From Mycobacterium innocens (GTDB lineage Bacteria; Actinomycetota; Actinomycetes; Mycobacteriales; Mycobacteriaceae): DNA of 64,000 nucleotides. Below, piece after piece: positions 44,170 to 55,267 of the stretch. The notes under the pieces are model-generated. The model was not told the origin of the DNA and did no database searches. It worked only from the letters and a program-made list of their open reading frames with translations. How positions within the stretch are numbered: the stretch's first letter is position 1; each line of letters starts with the position of its first letter. The position numbers and the translations under genes are program-made. Location: positions 1 through 64,000 of the forward strand of contig NZ_UPHQ01000237.1 in NCBI RefSeq assembly GCF_900566055.1. The letters run 5' to 3'.

Positions 44170-45371
44170 TCAGGTGACGGCGCCGGCCGTTTTGAGTTCG
44201 ATGATGCGATCCCAGTCCAGACCGAGTTCCAGCAAGATCTCGTCGGTCTGCTCGGCGAATCCGGGTGCCGGCCCGGTATGGGGCGCGGTGACGTCGAATT
44301 GCACCGGATTGGCGACCAGCTCGAGTTGGCCGGCGCGCACCAGATATTCGTTCGCCCGGATCTGCGCATCGTCGGCCGCTTGCAGGGTGTCCTGCACCGG
44401 CGCCCATGGTCCCGCGAGCGTCGCAAAGCGTTCGCTCCACTCGGCAAGCGTGCGGGTTGCGATCACTTTGGTCAAGATCTCGACGGCATCGGCGGTATTG
44501 GCGGCGATGGTCTCGACGGTCGCGAAGCGCGGATCGTCGGCCAATTCGGGCCGGTCGATGTGCCGGCACACGTCGGCCCAGAACTTGGTGGGCTGCATCA
44601 TCACGAACGAGATGTAGCGGCCATCGGATGTCGTATACAGCCCCACCAAAGGGTTGTTGGGCGCGCCGTGCACACCGGGCGGCGGCGCCTGCAATCGCTG
44701 GCCCAAATGCCTTGTCAACGCCACGGTGTGGCCCAGCGACCAGAATCCGCTGCCCAGTAACGACACGTCGACGACGGACGGTTCTCCGCTGCGCTGGCGC
44801 TTGAGCAACGCCGCCGCAATGCCGCCGGCGAGGTTGGTGCCGGAGATGGTGTCGCCATAGGCCGGCCCAGGCGGATTGATCATCCCGGCATAACCCATCG
44901 GAGTGATGGTGGCGGCGGTTCCGGCCCGGCACCAGAAGGCGGTCATGTCGTAGCCGCCTTTGGTCGCTTCCTCGCCGCGCGGGCCGAGCGCGCTGCCGCG
45001 GGCGTAGATGATCGACGGGTTCACCGCCCGGATGTCGTCGACGTCGATGCCGAACTTCTGTCGTGCGTCGGGCAGGAAGCTGGTCAGGAATACGTCGGAG
45101 CGGCGGGCCAATTCGTAGAGCACGTCTTTGCCCTCGGGCACCGACATGTCCAGGCCGATGCTGCGTTTGCCGCGGTTGGCGTGCTCGATGTTGGGGTTGG
45201 GGTCGCCCTCCACCCGCAGCATGCCGGTCTGCCGCAGGCCGCGCTGCGGGTCGCCGGTCACCGCATGCTCGACTTTGACGACGTCGGCTCCCCATTCGGC
45301 GAGCACCGCGCCGGCCGACGGGACGAACCCGTACATGGCGACTTCCAGGACCCGGATGCCTTCGAGGGGGT

Positions 45372-45375
<4 letters not shown>
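44170..45375 (-). CDS. CaiB/BaiF (type III) CoA transferase
   Basis: 401 aa. MNPLEGIRVLEVAMYGFVPS and GAVLAEWGADVVKVEH start the fold; the catalytic aspartate is Asp143 in KGGYDMTAFW. Moves CoA between carboxylic acids, or racemises/activates an acyl group; not the MCR-type racemase, as the His/Asp/Glu set is not obvious. ATG overlaps the aldehyde dehydrogenase stop (ATGA). Together they could oxidise an aldehyde to an acid and load it with CoA. Confidence 0.88.
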
Positions 45376-46922
<1,547 letters not shown>

Positions 46923-46951
46923 TGCGGCCCCCTCGGTGTGCTGACGGTCAC

Positions 46952-46966
46952 GGTAATTTCATTCTC
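46952..46966. promoter_or_regulatory. Half-conserved GAGAAT-type site before the aldehyde dehydrogenase
   Basis: GGTAATTTCATTCTC, right arm perfect, left arm 4 of 6, 30-44 bp before the start at 46922. Just beyond it GCGAATCTTACATTCGC (46974-46990) is another palindrome with 6-bp arms. Confidence 0.4.
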
Positions 46967-47037
46967 ATCCTTTGCGAATCTTACATTCGCCATTTGAGAG
47001 TTCAAGAATGCCCCGTCATCGGACCGACCTGCCGTGG

Positions 47038-47057
47038 TGCTAAGCAATCGCTCAGCG
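47038..47057. promoter_or_regulatory. TGCTAAGCA-type near-palindrome
   Basis: TGCTAAGCAATCGCTCAGCG, matching the site at 25956-25975 at 16 of 20 positions. It is in the divergent ALDH/SDR region, which like the first site controls a P450-containing transcription unit. Confidence 0.4.
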
Positions 47058-47127
47058 GCATCCCAGTTACGGCGTTCGGCGCAGGCAGGACCCGGTTTCG
47101 TGGCCGGCTTGCGGGCCGCTCGACGGC

Positions 47128-47142
47128 GAGAGTAGGGTTCTC
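47128..47142. promoter_or_regulatory. GAGAAT-type site before the SDR-ferredoxin-P450 operon
   Basis: GAGAGTAGGGTTCTC, one mismatch per arm, ending 42 bp before the SDR start. Confidence 0.4.
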
Positions 47143-47184
47143 ATAATTGTAAGGGAGATTCTTTATGATTGAGAGGTTGCGGGC

Positions 47185-47886
47185 ATGAAGACCGCCGTCG
47201 TCACCGGCGGCGCGTCGGGCATCGGGCTGGCGGTCGCCCGTCGGCTGCGATCCGACGGTATCGATGTGGCCACCGTCGACCTCAAGCCCAGTGACGCCGA
47301 GTTCGCCTACACCGCCGACGTGACGGACCGCCCGCAGGTCGATGCCGCACTGTCGGCGATCCGCGACCGACTGGGACCGGTCACGATTCTGGTCAACGCC
47401 GCGGGCCTGGACGGGTTCAAGCGGTTCGCCAACATCACCTTCGAGGACTGGCAGCGGGTGATCGACGTCAACCTCAACGGCGTCTTTCACACCATTCAGG
47501 CGGTGCTGCCCGACATGGTCGAGGCCGGGTGGGGACGGATCGTCAACATCTCGTCGTCGAGCACACATTCCGGCACGCCCTACATGGCGCACTACGTCGC
47601 GGCCAAATCCGCGGTCAACGGGCTCACCAAAACGCTGGCGCTCGAGTACGGGCCCAGCGGCATCACCGTCAACGCCATACCGCCCGGGTTCATCGATACC
47701 CCGATGCTGCGCAAGGCCGCGGAGCAAGGGTTTCTCGGTGACATCGAAGAGAGCATCGCCCGCACTCCGGTGCGGCGGATGGGTAGACCCGAAGACATCG
47801 CGGCGGCCTGCGCCTTTCTGGTGTCCGAGGAAGCCGGCTACATCACCGGCCAGATTCTGGGCGTCAACGGTGGCCGCAACACCTGA
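47185..47886 (+). CDS. Short-chain dehydrogenase/reductase
   Basis: 233 aa classical SDR. NAD(P) motif TGGASGIG 7-14, NAAG 71-74, catalytic Ser near 124 (NISSSSTHSG), Tyr137 and Lys141 (YVAAK). Interconverts an alcohol and ketone. Asp32 after the second strand (VDLKPS) suggests NAD preference. First gene of an SDR-ferredoxin-P450 operon with 18- and 23-bp gaps. Confidence 0.93.
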   Translation: MKTAVVTGGASGIGLAVARRLRSDGIDVATVDLKPSDAEFAYTADVTDRPQVDAALSAIRDRLGPVTILVNAAGLDGFKRFANITFEDWQRVIDVNLNGVFHTIQAVLPDMVEAGWGRIVNISSSSTHSGTPYMAHYVAAKSAVNGLTKTLALEYGPSGITVNAIPPGFIDTPMLRKAAEQGFLGDIEESIARTPVRRMGRPEDIAAACAFLVSEEAGYITGQILGVNGGRNT

Positions 47887-47904
47887 GCCGGGAAGGAAGG
47901 CGTC

Positions 47905-48111
47905 GTGAAGGTCTGGGTTGACCCCGAACGCTGCCAGGGCCACACCCTGTGCTCCATAATCGCCCCGGACTCCTTCCGGCTCAGCGACATCGACGGCACC
48001 TCGTCGGCGGTCAGCGAAGTGGTGCCGGCCTTGCCGGCCGACCAGCAGGACCAGGTGCGTGAAGCCGCGCGATCGTGTCCGGAGCAGGCCATCGTCATCA
48101 CCGACGGGTAG
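47905..48111 (+). CDS. [3Fe-4S] ferredoxin, probable P450 redox partner
   Basis: 68 aa, GTG start. CQGHTLC at 10-16 and CP at 58-59 give three cysteine ligands in the C-x5-C...C-P arrangement of mycobacterial 3Fe-4S ferredoxins; His13 replaces the fourth. Placed directly before the second P450 in the same operon, so it most likely delivers electrons to it. Confidence 0.93.
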   Translation: MKVWVDPERCQGHTLCSIIAPDSFRLSDIDGTSSAVSEVVPALPADQQDQVREAARSCPEQAIVITDG

Positions 48112-48134
48112 AACGGGTAAAGGGAGACAGCGGG

Positions 48135-49481
48135 TTGAGCGTCAGTGACCGCAGCACGCATCGGTACCACTTCGACCGGCACTCCGCAGAGTACCGGTCA
48201 CGGTTCAAGGCGATCACCGAGGAGATGCACGCCAGCTGCCCGATGGCGTGGAGCGACACCTACGGCGGGCACTGGGTCGCCGCCGGCAGCCACGAAGTGT
48301 TCGAGCTCGCCCGCTGTCCCGCCGTCTCCAACGATCACGATGTCAACAACGAACGCCGTGGCTACAAGGGCATTTCGATTCCGACGGCCAGCCGGATCAA
48401 CGGCGTGCGCGGCGGCATCCTGGAGATGGACGACCCCGAGCACCGCAGCTACCGCAACGTGCTCAACCCGTATTTGTCGCCGGCTGCCGTCAAGCGCTGG
48501 GTGCCGTTCGTCGACGACGTGACGCGCGCCTGCCTCGACGAGAGGATCGAGCACGGCAGCATCGACTTCGTCGACGATCTGGCCAACGTCGTGCCCGCCG
48601 TTCTGACCTTGGCGCTCATGGGTATTCCGCTGCAGAACTGGAAGATGTACAGCGAGCCGACCCACGCCGCGGTGTATACGCCGGAGCACTCGCCGGACAT
48701 TCAGCGGGTTACCGAGATGCACCGGCAGATGGGGCTCGACCTGGTCAACAACATGGTCGAGATTCGCAACAATCCGCGGCCCGGGGTGGTCAACGCCCTG
48801 CTCGAGATGCGCATCGACGGCAAGCCCGCTCCCGATCTGGAAATACTGGGCAATCTGGGATTGCTCATCGGCGGCGGCTTCGACACCACGACGGCGCTGA
48901 CCGCCCATGCGCTGGAATGGCTTTCGGAAAACCCCGAACAGCGCGAGCTGCTCAGCAGGCAGCGCGAAAGCCTGCTCGACTCGGCGACCGAGGAATTTCT
49001 GCGCTACTTCACCCCCGCCCCCGGCGACGGCCGGACATTCGCCGACGACGTCGAACTGGACGGGCTGCATTTCACAGAGGGTGAGCGGCTGTGGATTTCG
49101 TGGGCGATGGCCAACCGCGACCCCGCGGTGTTCCCCGACCCGGACAAGGTAATTCTTGACCGTAAAGGTAACCGGCACTTCAGCTTCGGGATCGGTGTGC
49201 ACCGTTGCATCGGATCCAACGTGGCGCGCACCGTGTTCAAGTCCATGCTGACCGTGGTTCTCGACCGGATGCCGGACTACCGTTGCGACCCTGCGGGCAC
49301 CGTCCACTACGAGACCATCGGGGTCATCCAGGGGATGCGCAAGCTACCGGCCACCTTCACGCCCGGCAGCAGGATAGGTGCGGGTCTTGACGAAACTCTC
49401 GACAAGCTGCAACGCATTTGTGAGGAGCAGGAACTCGCCAGACCGGTCACCGAACGCAAAGAGGCTGCGGTCATTTGGTGA
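48135..49481 (+). CDS. Cytochrome P450 (second)
   Basis: 448 aa from a TTG at 48135 (LSVSDRSTHRYHFDRHS), with GGGAG about 10 bp before; the frame from 48075 overlaps the ferredoxin. I-helix GGFDTT 247-252, ExxR Glu287-Arg290, heme Cys358 in FSFGIGVHRCIGS. A ~20-residue acidic C-terminal extension (EEQELARPVTERKEAAVIW) is unusual. Third gene of the SDR-ferredoxin-P450 operon. Substrate unknown. Confidence 0.92.
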   Translation: MSVSDRSTHRYHFDRHSAEYRSRFKAITEEMHASCPMAWSDTYGGHWVAAGSHEVFELARCPAVSNDHDVNNERRGYKGISIPTASRINGVRGGILEMDDPEHRSYRNVLNPYLSPAAVKRWVPFVDDVTRACLDERIEHGSIDFVDDLANVVPAVLTLALMGIPLQNWKMYSEPTHAAVYTPEHSPDIQRVTEMHRQMGLDLVNNMVEIRNNPRPGVVNALLEMRIDGKPAPDLEILGNLGLLIGGGFDTTTALTAHALEWLSENPEQRELLSRQRESLLDSATEEFLRYFTPAPGDGRTFADDVELDGLHFTEGERLWISWAMANRDPAVFPDPDKVILDRKGNRHFSFGIGVHRCIGSNVARTVFKSMLTVVLDRMPDYRCDPAGTVHYETIGVIQGMRKLPATFTPGSRIGAGLDETLDKLQRICEEQELARPVTERKEAAVIW

Positions 49482-49494
49482 GCAGCGGCCCTGG

Positions 49495-49552
49495 CGAGCA
49501 GTCGCAAAAGCCCCAAAATCCTCGGCGTGTCGGGCGCTTTTACGTCTGCTCG
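49495..49552. terminator. Imperfect hairpin between P450 and acyl-CoA dehydrogenase
   Basis: CGAGCAG at 49495-49501 pairs with CTGCTCG at 49546-49552, followed inward by CAAAAGCCC against GGGCGCTTTTA with mismatches. It sits between two convergent stops (49481 and 49563). A degenerate member of the hairpin family at 5882 and 9159. Confidence 0.55.
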
Positions 49553-49562
49553 GCGAAAGAGC

Positions 49563-50738
49563 TTAGCCGCGCGGCAGCCCCAGCACTCGCTGGGCGATGA
49601 TGTTGCGCTGGATTTCCGACGTGCCTCCGGCGATGGTGCCGGAAAAGCTGCGGGCGTAACGCTCGAACCAGCTGGCGAAATAGTGATCCAGGTTCATCGG
49701 CGCATACGGGCCGGTCAGCGCGGGGTGAACGAGCCCGTCGGAACCGGCGGCTGCCAGGGCATGCTCGCACGCTTGCAGTTCGGCCTCCGAACCCAGCAGC
49801 TTGAGCACCGAGACGGCGGCGGTGTCATCCTCGCCGCGGGCGGCGCGGGCCAGCGCCACCGAACCCAGCAGGCGCAGCGCCTGTTTGTCCATCACCATGG
49901 TGGCGTACCGGTCGCGTTCGAGTTCCGTGCCGGGACGAAAGTCGGCCAGCAGGTTGTCCAGCCGATCCGCGAAACCCAGCCACATCATGGTGCGCTCGTG
50001 CCCGAGGGAGCCATTGGCCACGCGCCAGCCCCGGTTGAGCGGACCCACCAGGTTTTCCGCCGGCACCAGCACATCGGTGAAGAACACCTCGTTGAAATCC
50101 AGGTCGTCGGCCGAGCAGATAGACGGAAACGGGCGGCGCACCACACCCGCGGTGCCGGTCGGGATGAGTAATGCGCTGATGCCCTGGTGTTTTGGCGCAT
50201 CCGGGTCGGTGCGCACGAACGTCAGCAACACGTCGGCGTCATGGGCCCCGGAGGTCCACACCTTCTGCCCGTTGACGACGAAGTGGTCACCGTCCAGCAC
50301 CGCCCGGGTGCGCAGCGACGCCAGGTCGGACCCGGCGCTGGGCTCGCTCATCCCCAGTGACGCGGTGATCTCGGCGCGCAGGATCGGCACCGCCCAGCGG
50401 TGTTTCTGCTCCTCGGTGCCGAACGACAGCAGCGACGCGGCAACGATATTCACGCCTTGGGGGTTGAAACTGTGATAGATCCGCCGGCGGCACAGTTCCT
50501 CGAGGTGGACGAACTGCTGAACCACCGTCGCGTTGCGACCGCCGAACTCCGGCGGCTGGCCGGGCAGCAGCCAGCCGTTGTCGAACAGCAACCGCTGCCA
50601 GCGGCGCGCCCAAGCCGGCAGATGCGAGACCGAGCGCGGCCGCTCGCCCGTTTCGCTTGCCGGAGGCAGGTTTTCGTCGAGGAAGGCCGCGAACTCCGCC
50701 CGGAACGCCTCGACGTCGGGATCAAAAGTCAGCTGCAC
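49563..50738 (-). CDS. Acyl-CoA dehydrogenase, larger subunit of a pair
   Basis: 391 aa from the GTG at 50738 (VQLTFDPDVEAFRAEF). SLGMSEPSAGSDLASLRTRA and VVNGQKVWTSGAHDADVLL are FAD/substrate motifs; the C-terminus FSGTIAGGTSEIQRNIIAQR matches FadE29/ChsE2-like subunits. Overlaps the upstream smaller dehydrogenase by 17 bp. Such 391/332-aa pairs form the alpha2beta2 dehydrogenases that mycobacteria use on CoA esters of steroid side chains. Confidence 0.9.
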   Translation of the reverse strand: MQLTFDPDVEAFRAEFAAFLDENLPPASETGERPRSVSHLPAWARRWQRLLFDNGWLLPGQPPEFGGRNATVVQQFVHLEELCRRRIYHSFNPQGVNIVAASLLSFGTEEQKHRWAVPILRAEITASLGMSEPSAGSDLASLRTRAVLDGDHFVVNGQKVWTSGAHDADVLLTFVRTDPDAPKHQGISALLIPTGTAGVVRRPFPSICSADDLDFNEVFFTDVLVPAENLVGPLNRGWRVANGSLGHERTMMWLGFADRLDNLLADFRPGTELERDRYATMVMDKQALRLLGSVALARAARGEDDTAAVSVLKLLGSEAELQACEHALAAAGSDGLVHPALTGPYAPMNLDHYFASWFERYARSFSGTIAGGTSEIQRNIIAQRVLGLPRG

Positions 50739-51720
50739 GGTACTCCTGCGCGATCTGGTCCCGATGCTCGGCCGCACCGCCGAGCATCAGTTCACCGGCC
50801 TTGGCCCGCTTGAGCGCGAATTGCAGATCGTTCTCCCAGGTGAATCCCATTGCGCCGTGCAGCTGTAAGCCATGCCGGAACACCAGCGACTGGCACTCGC
50901 CCGCGCTGGCCTTGGCCATGGCGGCGGCCAGCCGCCGCCGCGGGTCGTCGGCGGCGATGGTCAGCGCCGCGAAGTAGGCCAGCGCCCGGGCCCGTTGCAC
51001 CGCGACGTGCATGTCGGCGGCCTTGTGCTGCACCGCCTGGAACGATCCGATCGGTACCCCGAATTGGTGACGGCTGCGCACATGCTCGAGCACGAGATCC
51101 AGGATGCGCTGGCAGGCGCCGACCATCGTGACGGCCATGCCGGTCAGCGCAACGTGGCGCGCGCCTTCCCGATCGGCGGTTACCCGGACAGCGTCGGGTA
51201 CCCGAACCCGATCGAAGGACAGGTCGGCGACGTGCAGCACTGGGTCGAACACGGACTCGCGACGGGCCGAGACCTGATGGGCGTCCACGATGAACACCCC
51301 GGCGTCGGTGACCACCGCCAATCGGTCGGCGCGATCGCCGTCGAGAACGTGGCGTGCGGTACCATCGAGCACCCATCCGTCGGCGTCCCGGCGCGCCGTC
51401 ACCCCGCTGTACACGGCGGTACCCGACTGGTGCGGGTCGAAGTGGTCCATGGCCAGTGGCGCGAACTGGCTCATCGTCGCCAGGAAGGGGGTCGGGTCGG
51501 TTGCATGCCCCAACTCCTCCAACACGATCGCCAGCTCCACCGCGCCGGCCGGATCGTTGAGTTCCGTCCAGCCGAGGTCGACATACACCTTCCATAGCGG
51601 GCTCGTGTCGACGCCGTCTTCGGCCACGGCGCGCACCAGCGACGGCGGGCACTGCTTGGCGACGACATCGCGCACGGTGTCCTGCCACAAGCGCTGATCG
51701 GCATCGAACTCCAACAGCAT
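50722..51720 (-). CDS. Acyl-CoA dehydrogenase, smaller subunit of a pair
   Basis: 332 aa. N-terminal helical part, a reduced middle domain (DGTARHVLDGDRADRLAVVT), and a C-terminal domain with RHQFGVPIGSFQAVQHKAAD and LHGAMGFTWENDLQFALKRA. The GFTWE element and short length match FadE28/ChsE1-type subunits, which bind FAD only with their partner. A perfect GAGAATAGCATTCTC lies 30 bp before the ATG at 51720. Confidence 0.9.
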   Translation of the reverse strand: MLLEFDADQRLWQDTVRDVVAKQCPPSLVRAVAEDGVDTSPLWKVYVDLGWTELNDPAGAVELAIVLEELGHATDPTPFLATMSQFAPLAMDHFDPHQSGTAVYSGVTARRDADGWVLDGTARHVLDGDRADRLAVVTDAGVFIVDAHQVSARRESVFDPVLHVADLSFDRVRVPDAVRVTADREGARHVALTGMAVTMVGACQRILDLVLEHVRSRHQFGVPIGSFQAVQHKAADMHVAVQRARALAYFAALTIAADDPRRRLAAAMAKASAGECQSLVFRHGLQLHGAMGFTWENDLQFALKRAKAGELMLGGAAEHRDQIAQEYRAADF

Positions 51721-51750
51721 TCGGGCCGCCTCCTGTCGTCGCTATCATGC

Positions 51751-51765
51751 GAGAATAGCATTCTC
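51751..51765. promoter_or_regulatory. Perfect GAGAAT-AGC-ATTCTC operator
   Basis: Both 6-bp arms are exact. It lies between the divergent dehydrogenase operon (start 51720) and the SnoaL-like gene (start 51820) and could control both. Confidence 0.7.
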
Positions 51766-51819
51766 TGATACGGAAGCAGTAATCTCGAAATCGGGCTATG
51801 AGGTGCATGAGGAGCTAGG

Positions 51820-52320
51820 ATGTCCGCCACCGCAACGACACTGTGGGAGATCGAGGCGATCAAGCAACTCAAGGCCCGATACTGCCGATACCTGGACACC
51901 AAGCGCTGGGATGACTGGCGGCAGCTGTTCACCGACGACTTCGTCAGCGACACCTCGCAGTCGGGCGGGATGGTGATCCGCGGCGCCGACGAGTTCGTGT
52001 CCTACGTGCGCCACGCGCTGGGCAAGCCGTCGCAACCCACGGTGCATCAGGTGCACGCCCCGGAAATCACGCTGACGTCGCCGACGACCGCGACCGGGAT
52101 CTGGGCGCTCGAGGACGTGGTGCGGCTGGGCCCGGGCGTCAATCTCAACGGGCGCGGTCACTACCACGAAACCTACGAGAAGCTCGACGGCGGTTGGCTG
52201 ATCAAGTCCTCGACGCTGACCCGGCTGCGTGAGGATATCTTCAATCCCATTTTCTCCGTGCGTATTTCGCCTCGGCTGCGGGACACGGCGGCCGCGCTGG
52301 CGCGGCGGCTCGGCCGGTGA
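51820..52320 (+). CDS. SnoaL/BaiE-like NTF2-fold protein
   Basis: 166 aa. SnoaL_4-type domain: IEAIKQLKARYCRYLDTKRW then DDWRQLFTDDF at the start, PTVHQVHAPEITL around His76/His79, GRGHYHETYEKLDGGWLIKS near the end. Tyr24, Asp31/32 and His76 occupy positions like those of bile-acid 7-alpha-dehydratase BaiE. A dehydratase or isomerase acting on a polycyclic CoA ester is a reasonable inference. Its stop overlaps the start of a broken epimerase (GTGA). Confidence 0.82.
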   Translation: MSATATTLWEIEAIKQLKARYCRYLDTKRWDDWRQLFTDDFVSDTSQSGGMVIRGADEFVSYVRHALGKPSQPTVHQVHAPEITLTSPTTATGIWALEDVVRLGPGVNLNGRGHYHETYEKLDGGWLIKSSTLTRLREDIFNPIFSVRISPRLRDTAAALARRLGR

Positions 52321-52438
52321 ACCGCCAGACCGTTCTGGTCACCGGCGCGTTCGGCCAGATGGCAAGCGCTGCACCGAAATCCTGCTGCGCCGCGGCCACA
52401 CCGTGGTCGCGACCCACCACCTTCTGAGGCGGCGATGA
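52317..52438 (+). pseudogene. N-terminal remnant of an NAD-dependent epimerase/SDR
   Basis: GTG at 52317 begins MNRQTVLVTGAFGQM, the nucleotide-binding start of an extended SDR. One base is missing in what was probably ATGGGC; in the next frame GKRCTEILLRRGHTVVATHH follows and then a TGA at 52436-52438. Nothing of the catalytic part remains. The stop overlaps the ATG of the intact SDR at 52435. Confidence 0.65.
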
Positions 52439-53436
52439 CCGGAACCACCAAACTAGTCATCGGGGCCAGTGGTTTCCTGGGCTCACACGTCACCCGCCAA
52501 CTCGTCGCAGCAGGGCAGGACGTGCGGGTCATGGTGCGGCGCACCAGTGTCACCAAGGGCATCGACGACTTATTGCAGACTCGCCAAGTCGAACGCTGTT
52601 ACGGCGACATCTTCGATGACGCCGCGCTGCGGCGGGCCATGGCCGGCTGCGACGTCGTGTACTACTGCGTGGTGGACGCCCGGATGTGGCTGCGCGACCC
52701 CACTCCGTTGTTCCGCACCAATGTCGAAGGCCTGCGGCAGGTGCTCGACGCGGCTCTCGAGGCACAGTTGCGCAAGTTCGTATTCACCAGCAGCACCGGC
52801 ACATTGGCAATCAACGGCCAGCGGCCCGTCACCGAGGACGACCCGCACAACTGGAACGACGGCGGCGCCTACATCGAGTCCCGGGTGGCCGCGGAGAACC
52901 TGGTCCTGCGGTACGTGCGCGAGAAAGGGTTACCGGCGGTCGCGATGTGTATCTCGACCACTTACGGGCCCGGCGACTGGGCCCCGACCCCGCATGGTTC
53001 GCTCATCGCGCGCGTCGCCACCGGGCGGTTCCCGTTTTACCTCGGCTTCTCCGCCGAGGTGGTCGGTATCGAAGACGCCGCCCGCGCCATGCTTCTGGCG
53101 GCCGACCGGGGCCGCGTCGGCGAGCGCTACATCATTTCCGATCGTTACCTGAGCACCCGGGAAATCCACGAGATCGCGGCCCGCGCGGTCGGCATACGCC
53201 CGCCGCGCATTCCGATCCCGATGCCGGTCCTGCGGGCCGCGGCGCGCCTCAACGATCTGGCCGCCCGCCTGCTGCGTCGCGACCTGCTCTTCGCCTACGT
53301 CGGAGCGCGCATGGCGGAACTGATGTCGCCGCTGGATCACAGCAAAGCCGAACGCGAACTGGGCTGGAAACCGGAACCGGTGGAAGATTCCATCCGCAAG
53401 GCCGCCCGGTTTTTCGTCGCGCACCCAGCCGATTAG
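52435..53436 (+). CDS. Extended SDR, NAD-dependent epimerase/dehydratase-like
   Basis: 333 aa. NAD motif IGASGFLGSH (9-18), FTSSTGTLAING (117-128) for the catalytic Ser/Thr, and Tyr146 in GAYIESRVAAENL. The usual YxxxK is YxxxR here (Arg150). Similar to 3-beta-hydroxysteroid dehydrogenase-like and hopanoid-associated epimerase families. Overlaps the preceding remnant by ATGA, so it is in the SnoaL-like transcription unit. Confidence 0.87.
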   Translation: MTGTTKLVIGASGFLGSHVTRQLVAAGQDVRVMVRRTSVTKGIDDLLQTRQVERCYGDIFDDAALRRAMAGCDVVYYCVVDARMWLRDPTPLFRTNVEGLRQVLDAALEAQLRKFVFTSSTGTLAINGQRPVTEDDPHNWNDGGAYIESRVAAENLVLRYVREKGLPAVAMCISTTYGPGDWAPTPHGSLIARVATGRFPFYLGFSAEVVGIEDAARAMLLAADRGRVGERYIISDRYLSTREIHEIAARAVGIRPPRIPIPMPVLRAAARLNDLAARLLRRDLLFAYVGARMAELMSPLDHSKAERELGWKPEPVEDSIRKAARFFVAHPAD

Positions 53437-53587
53437 GCAATAATCCAGTTGGCGGCATGCCGGCATTTCGCACCCCGGCGAATTTGCGTCTCAGCGCCCC
53501 GGCGCATTCGCCACGACACACCCTTTGACGTGTCACGGCAGATCGCCGCCGCAAAGATACAGTTCGCCTAACTGTGCGGAAGGAACC

Positions 53588-55267
53588 ATGGTGATGGGCA
53601 AAAACCCGGATGACACAATGTCGCGCCGCGAGTTTTTGGCTAAAGCCGCCGCTGCTACCACTGCCGCCTCTCTCATGTCGTTAGTCGGGCCGGTGATCGA
53701 AAAGGCTTACGGCGCCGGGCCGTGCTCGGGTAAGTTGACCGACATCGAGCACATCGTGCTGTTAATGCAAGAAAACAGATCCTTCGATCACTACTTCGGA
53801 ACACTTTCCGATACCGACGGATTCAATACCGCCTCGCCGCTGTTCCAGCAAAAGGGCTGGGACCCGCGGACCCAGTCGCTGGACCCCTCCGGCATCACCC
53901 TCCCGTTCCGTTTCGACAGCACCAGAGCGCCCTTTCTCAACGGCGCGTGCATCAACGATCCCGACCATGATTGGATCGCGATCCATCAGTCGTGGAACGG
54001 CGGCGCGAACGACAACTGGTTGCCGGCGCAGGCGAGGACCCGTTCGGCCGCCAACACCCCGGGGACAATGGGCTACCACACTCGTCGAGACATCCCGATT
54101 CATTACCTGCTGGCCGACACCTTCACCGTCTGCGATCACTACTTCTGCTCGGTATTGGGTCCGAACTCTCCCAACCGGCTGTATTGGCTCAGTGCCTGGA
54201 TCGACCCCGCCGGTACCAATGGGGGGCCATTGGTGGAGACCTCCTCCACCGCGCCGATCGGGGCGTTCAACTGGCGCATCATGCCGCAGAACCTCAGCGA
54301 TGCCGGCGTCAGTTGGAAGATGTACAGCGACAAGTCATTAGGGCCCGCGGTCAACACTTACGTGGGTTACGGCGAGATCGTGCGATGGTTCAAACAGGCC
54401 GCAGACCCGCGGTCGGATTTGGCTCGCTTCGGCGTCGCCCCCCGCTATCCCTGGGACTTCGCCGCCGATGTCAGAGCCAACAGGCTGCCGCAGGTCTCCT
54501 GGCTGGTTCCGAATATTCTCGTGTCCGAACACCCGGCGATGCCGGACGCGGGCGGCGCCGTCGCGATGGCGGACACGCTGCGGATTCTGCTGTCCAATCC
54601 GGCGGTCTGGGAAAAGACCGCGCTGATCGTCAGCTACGACGAAAACGGCGGCTTCTTCGACCACGTCGTGCCGCCGACGGCGCCGCCGGGCACCGCGGGC
54701 GAATACCTGACGGTGCCCGACATCGACGGCGTGGCCGGTTCCGGCGGCATCCGCGGACCGATCGGCTTGAGCTTTCGCGTTCCCTGCCTGGTTATTTCAC
54801 CGTTCAGCCGCGGCGGGCCGATGGCCCACGACGTGTTCGATCACACCTCCCAACTTCGATTGATCGAGAAACGGTTCGGCGTGCCGGTGCCCAACCTCAC
54901 CGCATGGCGCCGAAGCGTGATCGGCGACATGACGTCGGCCTTCAACTTCGCCGTCGCACCCAACCCGTCGCCACCCAAGCTGAACCAACCCCGACGGGTG
55001 CTGCCGGAACTGGCGCAGTGCGGCCTCGGCATCGGAGCGTTGACGGGCACCTATCGCTTGAACCCGCCCTACCGGGTGCCCTACCCGCAGGCGATGCCCA
55101 GCCAGGAAACACTCCCGCCAGGGGCATTCCCAGCGGTCTGTGCTGAATCTGCCGGCATCATCGATACAGCTGCGGCCGAAGCGATTTCGACGCATGGAAC
55201 GCCTGAGGGGTATGACGTCGCGATGTTCGAGATTGCCGGCCGACGAGACGGCCAACCCACATCATGA
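53588..55267 (+). CDS. Tat-exported phospholipase C (PlcA/B/C/D family)
   Basis: 559 aa, phosphoesterase family PF04185. Twin-arginine signal [20 protein letters not shown] at residues 12-31 with cleavage near AYGAG (40-44). Catalytic-type stretches [10 protein letters not shown] 62-71 and [15 protein letters not shown] in the middle. Hydrolyses phospholipids outside the membrane; in M. tuberculosis such enzymes supply lipid and phosphate. Start ATG at 53588 has AAGGA upstream; MSRREF (53618) is an alternative start. Monocistronic, between the SDR and a small secreted protein. Confidence 0.92.
   Translation: MVMGKNPDDTMSRREFLAKAAAATTAASLMSLVGPVIEKAYGAGPCSGKLTDIEHIVLLMQENRSFDHYFGTLSDTDGFNTASPLFQQKGWDPRTQSLDPSGITLPFRFDSTRAPFLNGACINDPDHDWIAIHQSWNGGANDNWLPAQARTRSAANTPGTMGYHTRRDIPIHYLLADTFTVCDHYFCSVLGPNSPNRLYWLSAWIDPAGTNGGPLVETSSTAPIGAFNWRIMPQNLSDAGVSWKMYSDKSLGPAVNTYVGYGEIVRWFKQAADPRSDLARFGVAPRYPWDFAADVRANRLPQVSWLVPNILVSEHPAMPDAGGAVAMADTLRILLSNPAVWEKTALIVSYDENGGFFDHVVPPTAPPGTAGEYLTVPDIDGVAGSGGIRGPIGLSFRVPCLVISPFSRGGPMAHDVFDHTSQLRLIEKRFGVPVPNLTAWRRSVIGDMTSAFNFAVAPNPSPPKLNQPRRVLPELAQCGLGIGALTGTYRLNPPYRVPYPQAMPSQETLPPGAFPAVCAESAGIIDTAAAEAISTHGTPEGYDVAMFEIAGRRDGQPTS

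Noticed and set aside
53455-53515. Near-repeat of CCCCGGCG(A/C)ATT after the SDR
   Set aside because: Only two short imperfect copies; not enough to call a repeat element or terminator.
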